18,401 nt of DNA from Pseudomonadota bacterium (GCA_023430775.1 JAEYYY010000439.1:1-18401), one strand, 5' to 3'. Shown: positions 1-8,209, numbered from the stretch's first letter. The notes: a model not told the origin generated them from the sequence alone. Numbers and translations are program-made.

Positions 1-684
1 ACGCAGTACATCGCGCGGCCGCCCGCTTCGGTGGTCGTCTACTTCCTGCGCAACACGCCGATCACGCCGAACCAGGTCACCTTCCTGTCGGCGATCGTCG
101 CCGCCGGTGCCGCGGCGATGCTGATCCTGCTCCCGGGCCACTTCTGGCTGGTGATGGCGATCTGTGTCTACGAATTCTCGTTCGTCCTCGACTGCGCCGA
201 TGGCCAGCTCGCGCGGCTGCGCAAGATCGCGTCGCCCGCCGGCCACCTGCTCGACTTCCTGATGGACGAGCTCAAGGCGATGTTCATCTTCGGCGCCGTC
301 GCGATCCGGCTCTGGGATCAGGAGAGCGACGAGCGCTTGCTCGTCGTCGGCATCGCCGGCCTGTTCTGTCTCGCCGCCGGGCTGACGCTGACCTCGTTCC
401 TGCGCCGGCCCGAGCTCGGCGCGAAGGCCGCGACCGAGGATGGACAGCCGGCGGAGGTCGGTGGTCGCAAGGGTCCGATCGGGCTCGTGCTCACCACCAT
501 CGAGATGGCGAGCCGGGTGGTCGTGCACTATCCGCAGTACATCTGGATCTGCGCCGCGTTCGATCGCATCGACATCTATTTCTGGGCCTACGCCGGCGTC
601 AACGCGCTCTATCTTCTCAAGTGTCTCGCGACCGTGCTGTGGAAGCTCGGCCGCTTCGCGCCGCAACCCAAGGAAGCCTCGTGA
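1..684 (+). CDS. CDP-alcohol phosphatidyltransferase family protein (5' partial)
   Basis: This integral membrane enzyme should transfer a phospho-alcohol group between a CDP-alcohol and an acceptor alcohol, releasing CMP. The frame is open to base 1, so the start lies upstream; GTG 31 is an internal possibility only. Numbering from GTG 31, the complete family signature D-x2-DG-x2-AR-x8-G-x3-D-x3-D is present at about residues 54-79 (DCADGQLAR, then a Gly, then two Asp). These Asp residues bind the metals and CDP. Hydrophobic segments lie before the motif (about 17-50), just after it and near the C terminus, as in the family. The stop overlaps the GTG start of the next gene, a cytidylyltransferase, which suggests that gene supplies the CDP-activated substrate. 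The actual alcohol and acceptor cannot be read from the sequence. Confidence 0.9.
   Translation, partial: TQYIARPPASVVVYFLRNTPITPNQVTFLSAIVAAGAAAMLILLPGHFWLVMAICVYEFSFVLDCADGQLARLRKIASPAGHLLDFLMDELKAMFIFGAVAIRLWDQESDERLLVVGIAGLFCLAAGLTLTSFLRRPELGAKAATEDGQPAEVGGRKGPIGLVLTTIEMASRVVVHYPQYIWICAAFDRIDIYFWAYAGVNALYLLKCLATVLWKLGRFAPQPKEAS
670..674 (+). promoter_or_regulatory. Ribosome binding site for the GTG start at 681
   Basis: AAGGA lies 6 bases before GTG 681. This selects 681 over the upstream in-frame alternative at 621, which would lie inside the preceding gene and lacks such a site. Confidence 0.65.
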
Positions 685-1493
685 GCGACATCAAGCGCGC
701 CATCGTGATCGCCGCCGGCCGCGGCAAGCGTCTCGGACCGCACACCGAGGAGATCCCCAAGACCATGGTCCAGGTCGGTGCCAAGCCGATCCTCGGCTGG
801 GTGTGGGACGCGTTCCGGCTCGCCGGCATCGAGGAGCTGGTGATCATCCGCGGCTATCGCGGCGACGTGCTCGAACAGCACGCCCGCAAGCTGTCGCCGG
901 TGCCGCAGCTGACGTTCGTCGACAACCCCGAGTGGCAGACCAACAACATCCTGCTGTCGCTGGCGTGCGCGCGGCGCTTCCTCGACGCGCCATGCCTGAT
1001 GACCTACTCGGACATCATCTTCACGCCCGCGGTCGCGCGCGCCGCGGTCGAGTCGCCGGCCGACATCGGCCTCGTCATCGATCGCAAGTTCCGCGACATC
1101 TACGTCGGCCGCACCGAGCACCCACTCGACGAGGGCGAGGTCTCGGACCTGATGCCCGATGGCTCGGTCGCGCGCGTCGGCAAGCGAGCGCTACCGCCCG
1201 CCGACGCGATCGGCGAGTACATCGGCCTCACCAGGCTGTCGGCGCGCGGGGTCGCGACCGCGGCGCGCACCATCGACCAGCTCCAGCAAAAGTTCGCCGA
1301 CAACGATCAGCAACCGTTCCAGCGCGCAGCGACGTATCGCAACGCCTATCTGACCGACCTCTGGCAGTACCTGATCGACGGTGGCATGCGGCTCGACCCG
1401 ATCCTGATCGACGGTCAGTGGCGCGAGATCGATACCGGCCAGGATCTCGACCGCGCGAGATTGTTGGTAGAGTCCAGCTCGGAATGGTCATGA
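681..1493 (+). CDS. LicC/PntC-like nucleotidyltransferase (probable CTP-dependent)
   Basis: This cytosolic NTP transferase of 270 aa probably activates a phospho- or phosphono-alcohol with CTP. The N terminus carries the nucleotide-binding signature AAGRGKRLGP at residues 11-20 and the conserved P26-K27 pair. The segment YSDIIF near residue 110 fits the metal-binding Asp region. The C-terminal W-x-EIDT-x2-DL-x-RA pattern resembles LicC phosphocholine and PntC phosphonate cytidylyltransferases more than dTDP-glucose enzymes; this subfamily call is from memory of the families. GTG 681 is chosen because it has a good Shine-Dalgarno site and overlaps the preceding stop (GTGA). The upstream CDP-alcohol transferase would consume the CDP product. 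Inositol-1-phosphate cytidylyltransferase is the main alternative. Confidence 0.85.
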   Translation: MSDIKRAIVIAAGRGKRLGPHTEEIPKTMVQVGAKPILGWVWDAFRLAGIEELVIIRGYRGDVLEQHARKLSPVPQLTFVDNPEWQTNNILLSLACARRFLDAPCLMTYSDIIFTPAVARAAVESPADIGLVIDRKFRDIYVGRTEHPLDEGEVSDLMPDGSVARVGKRALPPADAIGEYIGLTRLSARGVATAARTIDQLQQKFADNDQQPFQRAATYRNAYLTDLWQYLIDGGMRLDPILIDGQWREIDTGQDLDRARLLVESSSEWS

Positions 1494-1798
1494 AGCGATT
1501 CGCGCTCGTCCTCGCCCTCCTCGCGTCGTTCACCGCGTGCAACAAGCCGTCGGAGGAAGACTGCAAGAAGGCGATCGAGAACATGCGCAAGCTGCTCAAG
1601 ACCAGCTCGCACTCCACCGATCTCGCGCCGCACATCCGGCGCTGCCGCGGCGGCTCCACCAAGGAGGCCGTCGAGTGCGCGACCAAGGCCACATCGCGCG
1701 CCGAGCTCGAGAGCTGCGGGTTCGCGCACTTCGACGAGAAGCCGGTGACGTTGCCGGGCGAAGGCTCCGGCTCGGGCTCCGGCTCCGCGACGCCGTGA
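1490..1798 (+). CDS. Small cysteine-containing lipoprotein, unknown function
   Basis: I do not recognise the family of this 102-aa protein. It starts with a basic tip and hydrophobic stretch (MKRFALVLALLASFTAC), a plausible lipoprotein signal with the lipidated Cys at residue 17, so it is probably membrane-anchored. The mature part is charged and helical-looking, contains four more Cys, and ends in a Gly-Ser repeat tail followed by ATP. ATG 1490 overlaps the preceding TGA (ATGA), and GGA lies 6 bases upstream; an in-frame ATG at 1484 is the alternative. The stop overlaps the next gene's GTG. The tight coupling suggests shared expression with the headgroup enzymes, but no shared function can be shown. 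Confidence 0.75.
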   Translation: MKRFALVLALLASFTACNKPSEEDCKKAIENMRKLLKTSSHSTDLAPHIRRCRGGSTKEAVECATKATSRAELESCGFAHFDEKPVTLPGEGSGSGSGSATP

Positions 1799-2733
1799 CG
1801 GCGCGCGCGCGTGCAGCGTTCGCGGTCGTCCTCGCGATGATCGCCGGCTCCGCGCATGCCCAGCCTGCACCCCTCGCCCTGCTCGCGCCGCCGCCGGGTG
1901 ACGACGCGCGCAAGGCGATCGCGCTCGGTCCTCATGGTGAGGTGTACGCGCCCGATGGCAGCGGTGCCTGGGTGCGCACCCACCGCTTCACCACGGTCGA
2001 CAAGCTGACCGTGGTCGGCCGCGCGGGTGGCGTCGTCGTGGCCGCGGGCGACGGCGCGGTCTACAAGCTGGCGCCGAACGGCTGGTCGGCGATCCGGTTG
2101 CACCAGAAGGACAAGGCGATCATGGCCGGTGGTCCGCGCGCGGTCGCGGTGGTCAAGCGCCAGCTCTACGCGCTCGATCGCACGAAGGCCGGCGAGCCGG
2201 AGAAGCTCGCACTCGCACCCGCGAACGTGACGGCGATCGGCGGCGGCAAATCGATCGTGATCGCGATGGCGAGTGGCCTCGCCCGGGTCGAGCGCGGCAA
2301 GGTGGCGAAGATCGCCGGCGCCCCCAGACAGGTCGTGCGGCTGATCGATGATCGGTGGGCGATCGTCGCGACCGGAGCGCACGACCTCAAGGTGAACAAG
2401 ACCATCCCGTGGCCCGCCGGTGCAAAGGTTACAGCGATCGCGGCAGGTCCCGACGGCAGTGTGATCGCGGTCGCCGCGATCGCCGGCAAGCTCGCGCTGC
2501 TGACGATCGGATCGAAACCCGGTAGCAAGCTGGACCGTCAGGCGATCGATCTGACCACCGGGGCGGCCACGGGAACCGCCGTGGGCATCGCGATCGATCG
2601 CGCCGGTCGCGCGGTGGTCGCGCTGGCAGATGGCCGGATCCTCGTCCGCGAGCGCGGCGCGTGGAGCGAGACGACCGTCAAGGAAGAGCTCCCCGCGGCC
2701 CGATCCGGCCCCGCGCCCGCCCGATCGCCCTGA
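1795..2733 (+). CDS. Secreted beta-propeller-like protein, unknown function
   Basis: This 312-aa protein starts at GTG 1795, overlapping the previous stop (GTGA). Residues 1-22 are a Sec-type signal peptide with an AHA cleavage motif before QPAP. The mature chain repeats short hydrophobic strand pairs of the form 'xxVVVAxGDGxVYKL' or 'AVVALADGRILVRE', spaced roughly 35-45 residues apart. This pattern suggests a six- or seven-bladed propeller (NHL/WD/PQQ-like), although no single family stands out. No catalytic motif was found. The C-terminal 20 residues are Pro- and Ala-rich and look disordered. It is the last member of the coupled run that begins before the window. Periplasmic or extracellular binding or scaffolding is an inference. 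Confidence 0.7.
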   Translation: MTARARAAFAVVLAMIAGSAHAQPAPLALLAPPPGDDARKAIALGPHGEVYAPDGSGAWVRTHRFTTVDKLTVVGRAGGVVVAAGDGAVYKLAPNGWSAIRLHQKDKAIMAGGPRAVAVVKRQLYALDRTKAGEPEKLALAPANVTAIGGGKSIVIAMASGLARVERGKVAKIAGAPRQVVRLIDDRWAIVATGAHDLKVNKTIPWPAGAKVTAIAAGPDGSVIAVAAIAGKLALLTIGSKPGSKLDRQAIDLTTGAATGTAVGIAIDRAGRAVVALADGRILVRERGAWSETTVKEELPAARSGPAPARSP

Positions 2734-2800
2734 GCAGCGCGATTCCTGGCCACGTTGACGCCCTCACCGTTTGCCTCGATCGTCACCCGCACGCTACTTT

Positions 2801-2807
2801 GGAAAGG
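2801..2807 (+). promoter_or_regulatory. Probable ribosome binding site before the response regulator
   Basis: GGAAAGG lies directly before ATG 2810. The gap is only 2 bases from its last G, or 5 from the GGAA part. It supports ATG 2810 as the start, which also begins exactly at the first receiver strand, rather than TTG 2771. Confidence 0.5.
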
Positions 2808-2809
2808 CG

Positions 2810-3598
<789 letters not shown>

Positions 3599-3602
3599 AC
3601 GC

Positions 3603-3627
3603 GAGTTGTGCAAGTCGTGCACAGCTC
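3603..3627 (+). terminator. Stem-loop after the response regulator, candidate terminator
   Basis: A 10-bp stem (GAGTTGTGCA pairing with TGCACAGCTC, one G-U pair) closes a 5-base loop 4 bases after the stop codon. No T-run follows, so intrinsic termination is uncertain; the hairpin could instead stabilise the mRNA 3' end. Confidence 0.4.
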
Positions 3628-3694
3628 GTGATGCGAGGCACTCGCGGTCCTCGCGGCACCCACGTTTCGATCGCAGTCGCGATACGGTGACCGC

Positions 3695-4150
3695 ATGAAG
3701 CGCTCCCTGATCGTGGTGTTCGTGATCGGATGTGGTGGTGGCAAGGGCGGCGATCCGCAGCAGCTCGCGGCGTGCACGCCGGAGGACCAGGAGGTCGAGG
3801 GAGCGGCGCTCGTCTTCGAGCTCCACGATCTCGGTTTCACCGGCGGCACACCGGCGCCGACCCAGCTGATCACGTCGGAGGCCGAGCTCGAGGCCGCGCT
3901 CGGCACCCTTCCAGAGCTCGAGGTCGACTTCACCACCGATCGGATCGTGCTCGGCGCCAGCAATCCGGCGCTGCGCTTCGTCGTCGAGACGACCACCGGC
4001 GAGCTGTTCGTCGGCGAGGAACCGCTGTGTCAGGGCATCGCGCCGTCGACCGTCGCGTACGTGTTGCGCGACTTCGCCGCCGGACCGCCCGACGCGCTGA
4101 CGGTCATCGCGTGCCCGTACACCGGGCCCGACCCCTGCCTCGCGCCCTGA
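3695..4150 (+). CDS. Hypothetical lipoprotein
   Basis: I do not recognise a family for this 151-aa protein. The N terminus MKRSLIVVFVIGCGGG reads as a short lipoprotein signal with lipobox VIGC and Cys at residue 13, followed by a Gly-rich spacer. The mature domain alternates strands and loops and holds four more Cys (in AACTPEDQ, PLCQG, IACPYT and DPCLAP), which could form two disulfides outside the cytoplasm. The start is ATG 3695, 96 bases after the regulator. YqeY starts 20 bases downstream, so the two may be co-transcribed, although a conserved functional link is not evident. Confidence 0.75.
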   Translation: MKRSLIVVFVIGCGGGKGGDPQQLAACTPEDQEVEGAALVFELHDLGFTGGTPAPTQLITSEAELEAALGTLPELEVDFTTDRIVLGASNPALRFVVETTTGELFVGEEPLCQGIAPSTVAYVLRDFAAGPPDALTVIACPYTGPDPCLAP

Positions 4151-4170
4151 TCGATGGTACAAGCCGGGGC

Positions 4171-4632
4171 ATGTCCCTCGAAGCCACGCTCCGCGAGCAG
4201 CTGACCGCTGCGATGAAGGCAAAGGATTCCAAGACGGCCAATCTGATCCGCATGATCAACACCAAGATCATGGAGCGCCGCACCGCCAAGGGCTTCTCGG
4301 GCACCGTCGACGACGCGCTGATCCTCGACGTCATCGGCACCTACAAGAAGTCGATGGAGAAGGCGCGCGCCGACTACGCGAACGCCGGCGATCGCGGCAA
4401 GGAGCAGCTCGCCGAGATCGATTTCGAGGTCGAGTGGTGCAGCAAGTTCCTGCCGCAGGGGCTCTCCGAGGCGGAGCTGCGCGATGCGGTCGCGAAGGTC
4501 GTGTCCGAGCTGCCGGCCAAGGATCCCAAGATGGCCGGTCGCGTGATCGGCGCGATCAAGAAGCAGTTCGGCGATCGCGCGGACGCGCAGCTGGTGAAGA
4601 AGATCGCCGACGAGCTGCTGGCGGCTCCTTAG
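4171..4632 (+). CDS. yqeY: GatB/YqeY domain-containing protein
   Basis: This 153-aa cytosolic protein matches the free-standing YqeY family at its usual length of about 150 aa. It is mostly helical and charged. Recognisable segments are the N-terminal LREQLTAAMKAKD, the central IRMINTKIMERR, EIDFEVEWCSKFLPQGLSE near the middle (family: E-x2-...-FLP-x2-L-s), and the C-terminal KDPKMAGRVIGAIKKQFGDR. The YqeY fold is related to the tail domain of GatB amidotransferase, where it contacts tRNA. The function of free YqeY is poorly defined; a role in tRNA-linked amidation is only suggested. Its stop overlaps the stop of the convergent methyltransferase gene by four bases. Confidence 0.93.
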   Translation: MSLEATLREQLTAAMKAKDSKTANLIRMINTKIMERRTAKGFSGTVDDALILDVIGTYKKSMEKARADYANAGDRGKEQLAEIDFEVEWCSKFLPQGLSEAELRDAVAKVVSELPAKDPKMAGRVIGAIKKQFGDRADAQLVKKIADELLAAP

Positions 4633-5465
4633 CCGGCGGTCGATTCGATGATCTTGACGCGGCTCGCGCCCTCGGGCTCGAGGTCCGCGAGCTCGAACTC
4701 GCGCGGATCGAGCAGCGTGCCCGGCAGGCCGCACTCGAGGAGCACGCGCTCGGCGTCGTCGACGCTGCTGAAGTGCAGGTGGACCTTGCCGCGGACGAAC
4801 GCCGACAGCAGGTACGAGAACCCGGTGACGAGCGGGCCGGCGTTGCCATCGCGCAGGATCAGATCGGACAGGTAGAGGCTCGACGGGAACGGCCGCAACG
4901 CGGCGCCGAACCGCTTCCACATCCCGAGCAGCGTCGGCTGATCGAAGTAGTTGACCAGGCCTTCGGTGATGATCGCGGTGCCGACCTCGGGATCGAGCGT
5001 CGACAGCACGCCGGCGATCGAGGTCGGACCGCGATCGATCAGCGCGTCGATCTCGGCGGTGCGATGGTGCTCGCTCTCGCCGCCGAGCTGTGCGAGCACG
5101 CGCCGCTTGTGCGCCAGCATGCCCGGCAGATCGGCCTCGACGTAGGTGATCCGGTTGCCGTACTTGTTGCGGAACCGCCAGCCGCGCGGTGACAGACCCG
5201 CGGCGACCTCGACGATCTGGCCGATCGCGCCGGTCTCGATCGCGAGCGTCAGCCGCAGATCGATCAGGCGATGGCGCGCCAGCAACATGCCTTCGAGCGT
5301 CGGCAGCCTCACGCGCTGCGCGATCACGTTGGGGCCGTGGAGCGCGTGGTACATCACGCGGCCGGTCGACGTGGCGAACGCTTCGTGCGAGTGGCCGTGC
5401 GCGAACCACACGTAGCCGGTGTAGTGGGCCGTCGGCGAGATGGTCTCGGGATGTTCGCGCGTCAT
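4629..5465 (-). CDS. LCMT-like (PPM1/leucine carboxyl methyltransferase family) SAM methyltransferase
   Basis: This 278-aa cytosolic protein is probably an S-adenosylmethionine-dependent O-methyltransferase. An early helix (LIDLRLTLAIETG, about residues 67-79) is followed by the SAM-binding strand and loop QIVEVAAGLSPRGWRF, which aligns with the family's 'vVnLGaGlDTRayR' motif in altered form. Next come the ITYVEADLP segment (the family's second acidic motif, E-x-DLP) and a helix ending in HKRRVL. Further on, TAIITEGLVNYF matches the conserved EG-x2-xY strand. ATG 5465 is preferred; an upstream in-frame ATG at 5492 would add nine residues and overlap the divergent lipoprotein start. The substrate is unknown. 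Bacterial members often act on small metabolites. Confidence 0.78.
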   Translation of the reverse strand: MTREHPETISPTAHYTGYVWFAHGHSHEAFATSTGRVMYHALHGPNVIAQRVRLPTLEGMLLARHRLIDLRLTLAIETGAIGQIVEVAAGLSPRGWRFRNKYGNRITYVEADLPGMLAHKRRVLAQLGGESEHHRTAEIDALIDRGPTSIAGVLSTLDPEVGTAIITEGLVNYFDQPTLLGMWKRFGAALRPFPSSLYLSDLILRDGNAGPLVTGFSYLLSAFVRGKVHLHFSSVDDAERVLLECGLPGTLLDPREFELADLEPEGASRVKIIESTAG

Positions 5466-5490
5466 GCCGCGGCCATCATATGCTCGTCGC

Positions 5491-6723
5491 ATGCGGTTCG
5501 CGCGAATGCTGGCGCTGGTAGCGGTGGGATGTGGAGACGATCGTGGCGCGCCCGGTGATGCGACGCCCGATGCACCCGAGCCGACGGTGTCGGTGCGCAT
5601 CACGCGCCAGAGCGTGCCGCTCGCGGGTCTCGCGGTGTTCTTCCACGCCGCCGATGGCTCGCTGGTGTCGTCGACGACGACCGACAGCGACGGCTTCGCC
5701 GAGGAGCGGGTCGGCCTCGGTGGCTCGGTCAGCGCGGTGACCGACTTCGCCGCGACCACCGACATCAAGTCGTTCGTCAACGTCACGCCCGGCGAGCGCT
5801 TCACGATCGACGGTGCGCCGAACCTCGAGACGCCGATGACCGACTACACCGTTCGCGTCACGCCGGTCGCGGGCGCGGTGTTCTACCGGGTGTCGGTGCG
5901 CTGCCTGGTCGGCACCGGCGAGAGCATCGCGCCGAACACCAACCCGATCGATCTGCCGGTGACCACGACGTGTCTCGAACCGACGGAGACCCTGGTGACC
6001 GCGCTCGACAGCCTCGGCTTTCCGATCGAATCGATCGTCGGCGCGGAAGCCACGCCGACCGCCAATGGCGTCGTCGACCTGACGAACGAGGTGGCGACGC
6101 CGGCCGGAGCCTCGATCGTCACGCTCGCGAACGTGCCCGCGCAGACCGAGCTCGAGAGCGCGCGCTCGCGCGGCCGGCTGCAGTTCCTCGCCGAGACCGA
6201 GCCGGCGAACAACGGCGACCACCTGATCGTGTTCCCCGACTTCGCAGGTGCGCGGCAGACGATCGCGGTCACCGGCGAGCGGCCGATCTACGTCTGGGAC
6301 GAGGCCAGCTCCGCGCAGACGATCGATGTCGCCGCGCTGCAGGTCGCGCCGATCATGACGCCGAACGTCGATCGGGCGACGCAGACGGTGAGCTGGGCGG
6401 GCGGCGCATCGGCGAGCTTCGCGTTCGGCCAGCTGTTCGTCGACAACGGCGAGACGCTGCTGTGGAGCTTCTCGGGACCGCTCGAGCCGGGCACGGCGCA
6501 GCTGACGCTACCGGCGCTCGCCGAGTTTCCGCTCGCCACGGCGACGCGGATCGATGTCGACGTCGGCGTCGCGCGGACCGATGCCCGCGACGAGCTCCAT
6601 CAGGACGGCACCTGGGTCGACGCGAACAACGGCGTCGTGATCCGGCAGCGGGCGTTGCTACGGGCGCCGCGCACGGCCGGGAGTGCCGGTCTCGCTTTCA
6701 TCGGCGCCAACCTAACCTTCTGA
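5491..6723 (+). CDS. Large hypothetical lipoprotein with a Pro/Thr-rich beta architecture
   Basis: This 410-aa protein begins with MRFARMLALVAVGC, a short lipoprotein signal with Cys at residue 14, then an acidic/Pro spacer to about residue 30. Residues 31-110 (TVSVRITRQSVPLAGLAVFF, then a 'DSDGFAEE' turn) look like a carboxypeptidase-regulatory or Big-type beta-sandwich, in which a 'T-D-x-D-G' turn is typical. The rest is predicted beta-rich without a recognised catalytic motif. It is likely a surface or periplasmic anchored protein. Start ATG 5491 is 26 bases from the divergent methyltransferase start; ATG 5506 (residue 6) is an alternative that would shorten the signal. No operon partner is visible. 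Confidence 0.72.
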   Translation: MRFARMLALVAVGCGDDRGAPGDATPDAPEPTVSVRITRQSVPLAGLAVFFHAADGSLVSSTTTDSDGFAEERVGLGGSVSAVTDFAATTDIKSFVNVTPGERFTIDGAPNLETPMTDYTVRVTPVAGAVFYRVSVRCLVGTGESIAPNTNPIDLPVTTTCLEPTETLVTALDSLGFPIESIVGAEATPTANGVVDLTNEVATPAGASIVTLANVPAQTELESARSRGRLQFLAETEPANNGDHLIVFPDFAGARQTIAVTGERPIYVWDEASSAQTIDVAALQVAPIMTPNVDRATQTVSWAGGASASFAFGQLFVDNGETLLWSFSGPLEPGTAQLTLPALAEFPLATATRIDVDVGVARTDARDELHQDGTWVDANNGVVIRQRALLRAPRTAGSAGLAFIGANLTF

Positions 6724-6777
6724 GAATACATGATGTTTCGGCGGTGATGATCCCGGGGAGAGATCCGGAGTTTCGCA

Positions 6778-6793
6778 CTGAACATCAGACCAG
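6778..6793 (+). promoter_or_regulatory. Weak candidate LexA/SOS-type box before the ImuB-like gene
   Basis: The pattern CTGAAC-N8-AG lies 19 bases before ATG 6812. CTGAAC with AG at this spacing matches the outer bases of the reported myxobacterial LexA site, but the right half is poor. SOS control of imu genes is well known, which is the only reason to list such a partial match. Confidence 0.25.
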
Positions 6794-6811
6794 TAAGCTA
6801 AAGCTACTTGC

Positions 6812-8158
6812 ATGCGAATCGCCTGCATCCACGTCCCCCAGCTCTCGCTCCAGTGCGCGACGCGTCTCGATCCGGCCCTCCGCGGCGCTGCGGTGGCCGT
6901 CGTCGGCGTGCGGCCGGACGCGGGAAAAGCGCAGACGCCCCAGGTGCTCGCGTGCTCGCGCGCGGCCTTCATGCTCGGCATCCGCGTCGGCATGCCGGCG
7001 GCGGCGGTGCACCACGCGGCCGACGGGATCCAGATCATCCACTCCGATGCGCAGCTCGAGCGCGAGACGATCCGCGCGCTCGCCGATGCGCTGCTGACGC
7101 TGACGCCGGTCGTCGATGTCGGCGGCCGCGTCGGTGCCGGTGGCGCGCACCTCGCGATGTACTGCGAGGTCCCGAGCAAGACGCGCGGGTCGAGCTTCGG
7201 CGAGCGCGTGCTCCAGCAGCTCGAGGCGTTCGGGATCACGGCGCGCATCGGCATCGCCGATGATCGATTCACCGCGTGGGTGGCCGCCTCGACCAACGAC
7301 GACGAGTCGATCGTCAGCGTGCCGCGCGGTGGCTCGGCCGCGTTCCTCGCGCCGCGTCCGCTCCAGCTGCTCGCGATCTCTCCCGAGGTCCAGCACATGC
7401 TCGAGGCGCTCGGCATCACCACGCTCGGCGAGTTCGCCGCCCTGCCCGCACCGTCGGTCGCGCGTCCGTTCGAGGCCGATTTCCAGGCGCTCGCGCGCGG
7501 TGAAGGCGGTCAGACGCTGCGGCCGTACGCGCCGGAAGCGCCGATCCGCGAGGATGTGGTGGTCAAGAACGTGAACGCGAACGCGAACGTGAACGTGAAC
7601 GTGAACGGCGGGCTGAGTCTCTCTGCTGCGGTCGCCACGCTCGCCGAGCGCGTCGCCACTCGCCTCACCGGCCGCGCTCGCGGCGCCGCTCGTCTCGAGC
7701 TGACGATCACCGGCCCGGCGGGCGAGCGCGTCGTCCCGATCGTCCCGATCGCCTCGGCGCGCGTCCGCACCTCGCTCGAGGCGATGCTGGTCCCCGTCGG
7801 CAACGAACAGAAGCTGATCTCCACGAGCGAGCAGCTCGCCGATGCGATCACGCACGCCCTCGCCGGCGACGACAACGTGTGGCGGCTCCGGCTCACGGTG
7901 ATCGGCGAGGCGATCGCCGGCGACGAGCCGGTCTCCGAGCTCGCCGAGTCCGAGGCGCCCGGCATCGTCGATACGCTGTCGGTCGTGCTGTCGAACACCG
8001 GCGGCAGCCTCGAGCTCGCGTTCGGTCCGATGTCGCTCGGTCAGCCCACGGCCGGCGTGCTCCGCGAACGCCGCGAAGCGCATCAGCGCACGCGCCGCAC
8101 CAAGCGGCACCGCACGCGGCCCAACTCGGTGATCCAGCCGAAGCTGTTCAAGGGCTAG
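6812..8158 (+). CDS. ImuB-like Y-family DNA polymerase relative, predicted catalytically inactive
   Basis: This 448-aa protein resembles ImuB, the non-catalytic Y-family subunit that helps recruit DnaE2 in mutagenic translesion synthesis. The N terminus MRIACIHVPQLSLQ aligns with the Y-family strand, but the metal-binding Asp is replaced (IHVPQ instead of the usual HVDMD). The palm region TPVVDVGGRVGAGGAHLAMY lacks the S-x-DE pair. A helix-hairpin segment (MLEALGITTLGEFAALP, about residues 196-212) is as expected for Y-family thumbs. An Asn/Val/Ala repeat linker (about 252-266) precedes the little-finger-like domain. The last seven residues include QPKLF, a QxxLF clamp-binding motif. No imuA or dnaE2 is adjacent, unlike the usual cassette. 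The start ATG 6812 lacks a clear Shine-Dalgarno site. Confidence 0.82.
   Translation: MRIACIHVPQLSLQCATRLDPALRGAAVAVVGVRPDAGKAQTPQVLACSRAAFMLGIRVGMPAAAVHHAADGIQIIHSDAQLERETIRALADALLTLTPVVDVGGRVGAGGAHLAMYCEVPSKTRGSSFGERVLQQLEAFGITARIGIADDRFTAWVAASTNDDESIVSVPRGGSAAFLAPRPLQLLAISPEVQHMLEALGITTLGEFAALPAPSVARPFEADFQALARGEGGQTLRPYAPEAPIREDVVVKNVNANANVNVNVNGGLSLSAAVATLAERVATRLTGRARGAARLELTITGPAGERVVPIVPIASARVRTSLEAMLVPVGNEQKLISTSEQLADAITHALAGDDNVWRLRLTVIGEAIAGDEPVSELAESEAPGIVDTLSVVLSNTGGSLELAFGPMSLGQPTAGVLRERREAHQRTRRTKRHRTRPNSVIQPKLFKG
7571..7606 (+). repeat. In-frame GYGAAC hexanucleotide repeat (six units)
   Basis: Six tandem hexamers (GTGAAC or GCGAAC) encode alternating Val/Ala-Asn in the ImuB-like protein, between the thumb and little-finger-like parts. 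The unit is a multiple of three, so gain or loss would change linker length without a frameshift. Confidence 0.9.
8135..8149 (+). other. C-terminal QPKLF beta-clamp-binding motif
   Basis: Codons for Q-P-K-L-F lie three codons before the stop of the ImuB-like gene. The motif fits the QxxLF form of the DnaN-binding pentapeptide and sits at the extreme C terminus after a basic, probably flexible, tail. Confidence 0.6.
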
Positions 8159-8209
8159 GTCGCGTTAGATTGCCAACCAAGCGATCGCGCGCCTTCTGAA
8201 TCACTCGCG

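Noticed and set aside
2795..2800. TACTTT with upstream TTGCCT as a promoter for the response regulator
   Set aside because: The spacing is acceptable, but transcription would begin at or inside the ribosome binding site, leaving almost no leader.
6785..8110. Minus-strand open frame of 441 codons
   Set aside because: It is antisense to the ImuB-like gene and rich in Arg/Asp/His. No recognisable domain or start signal.
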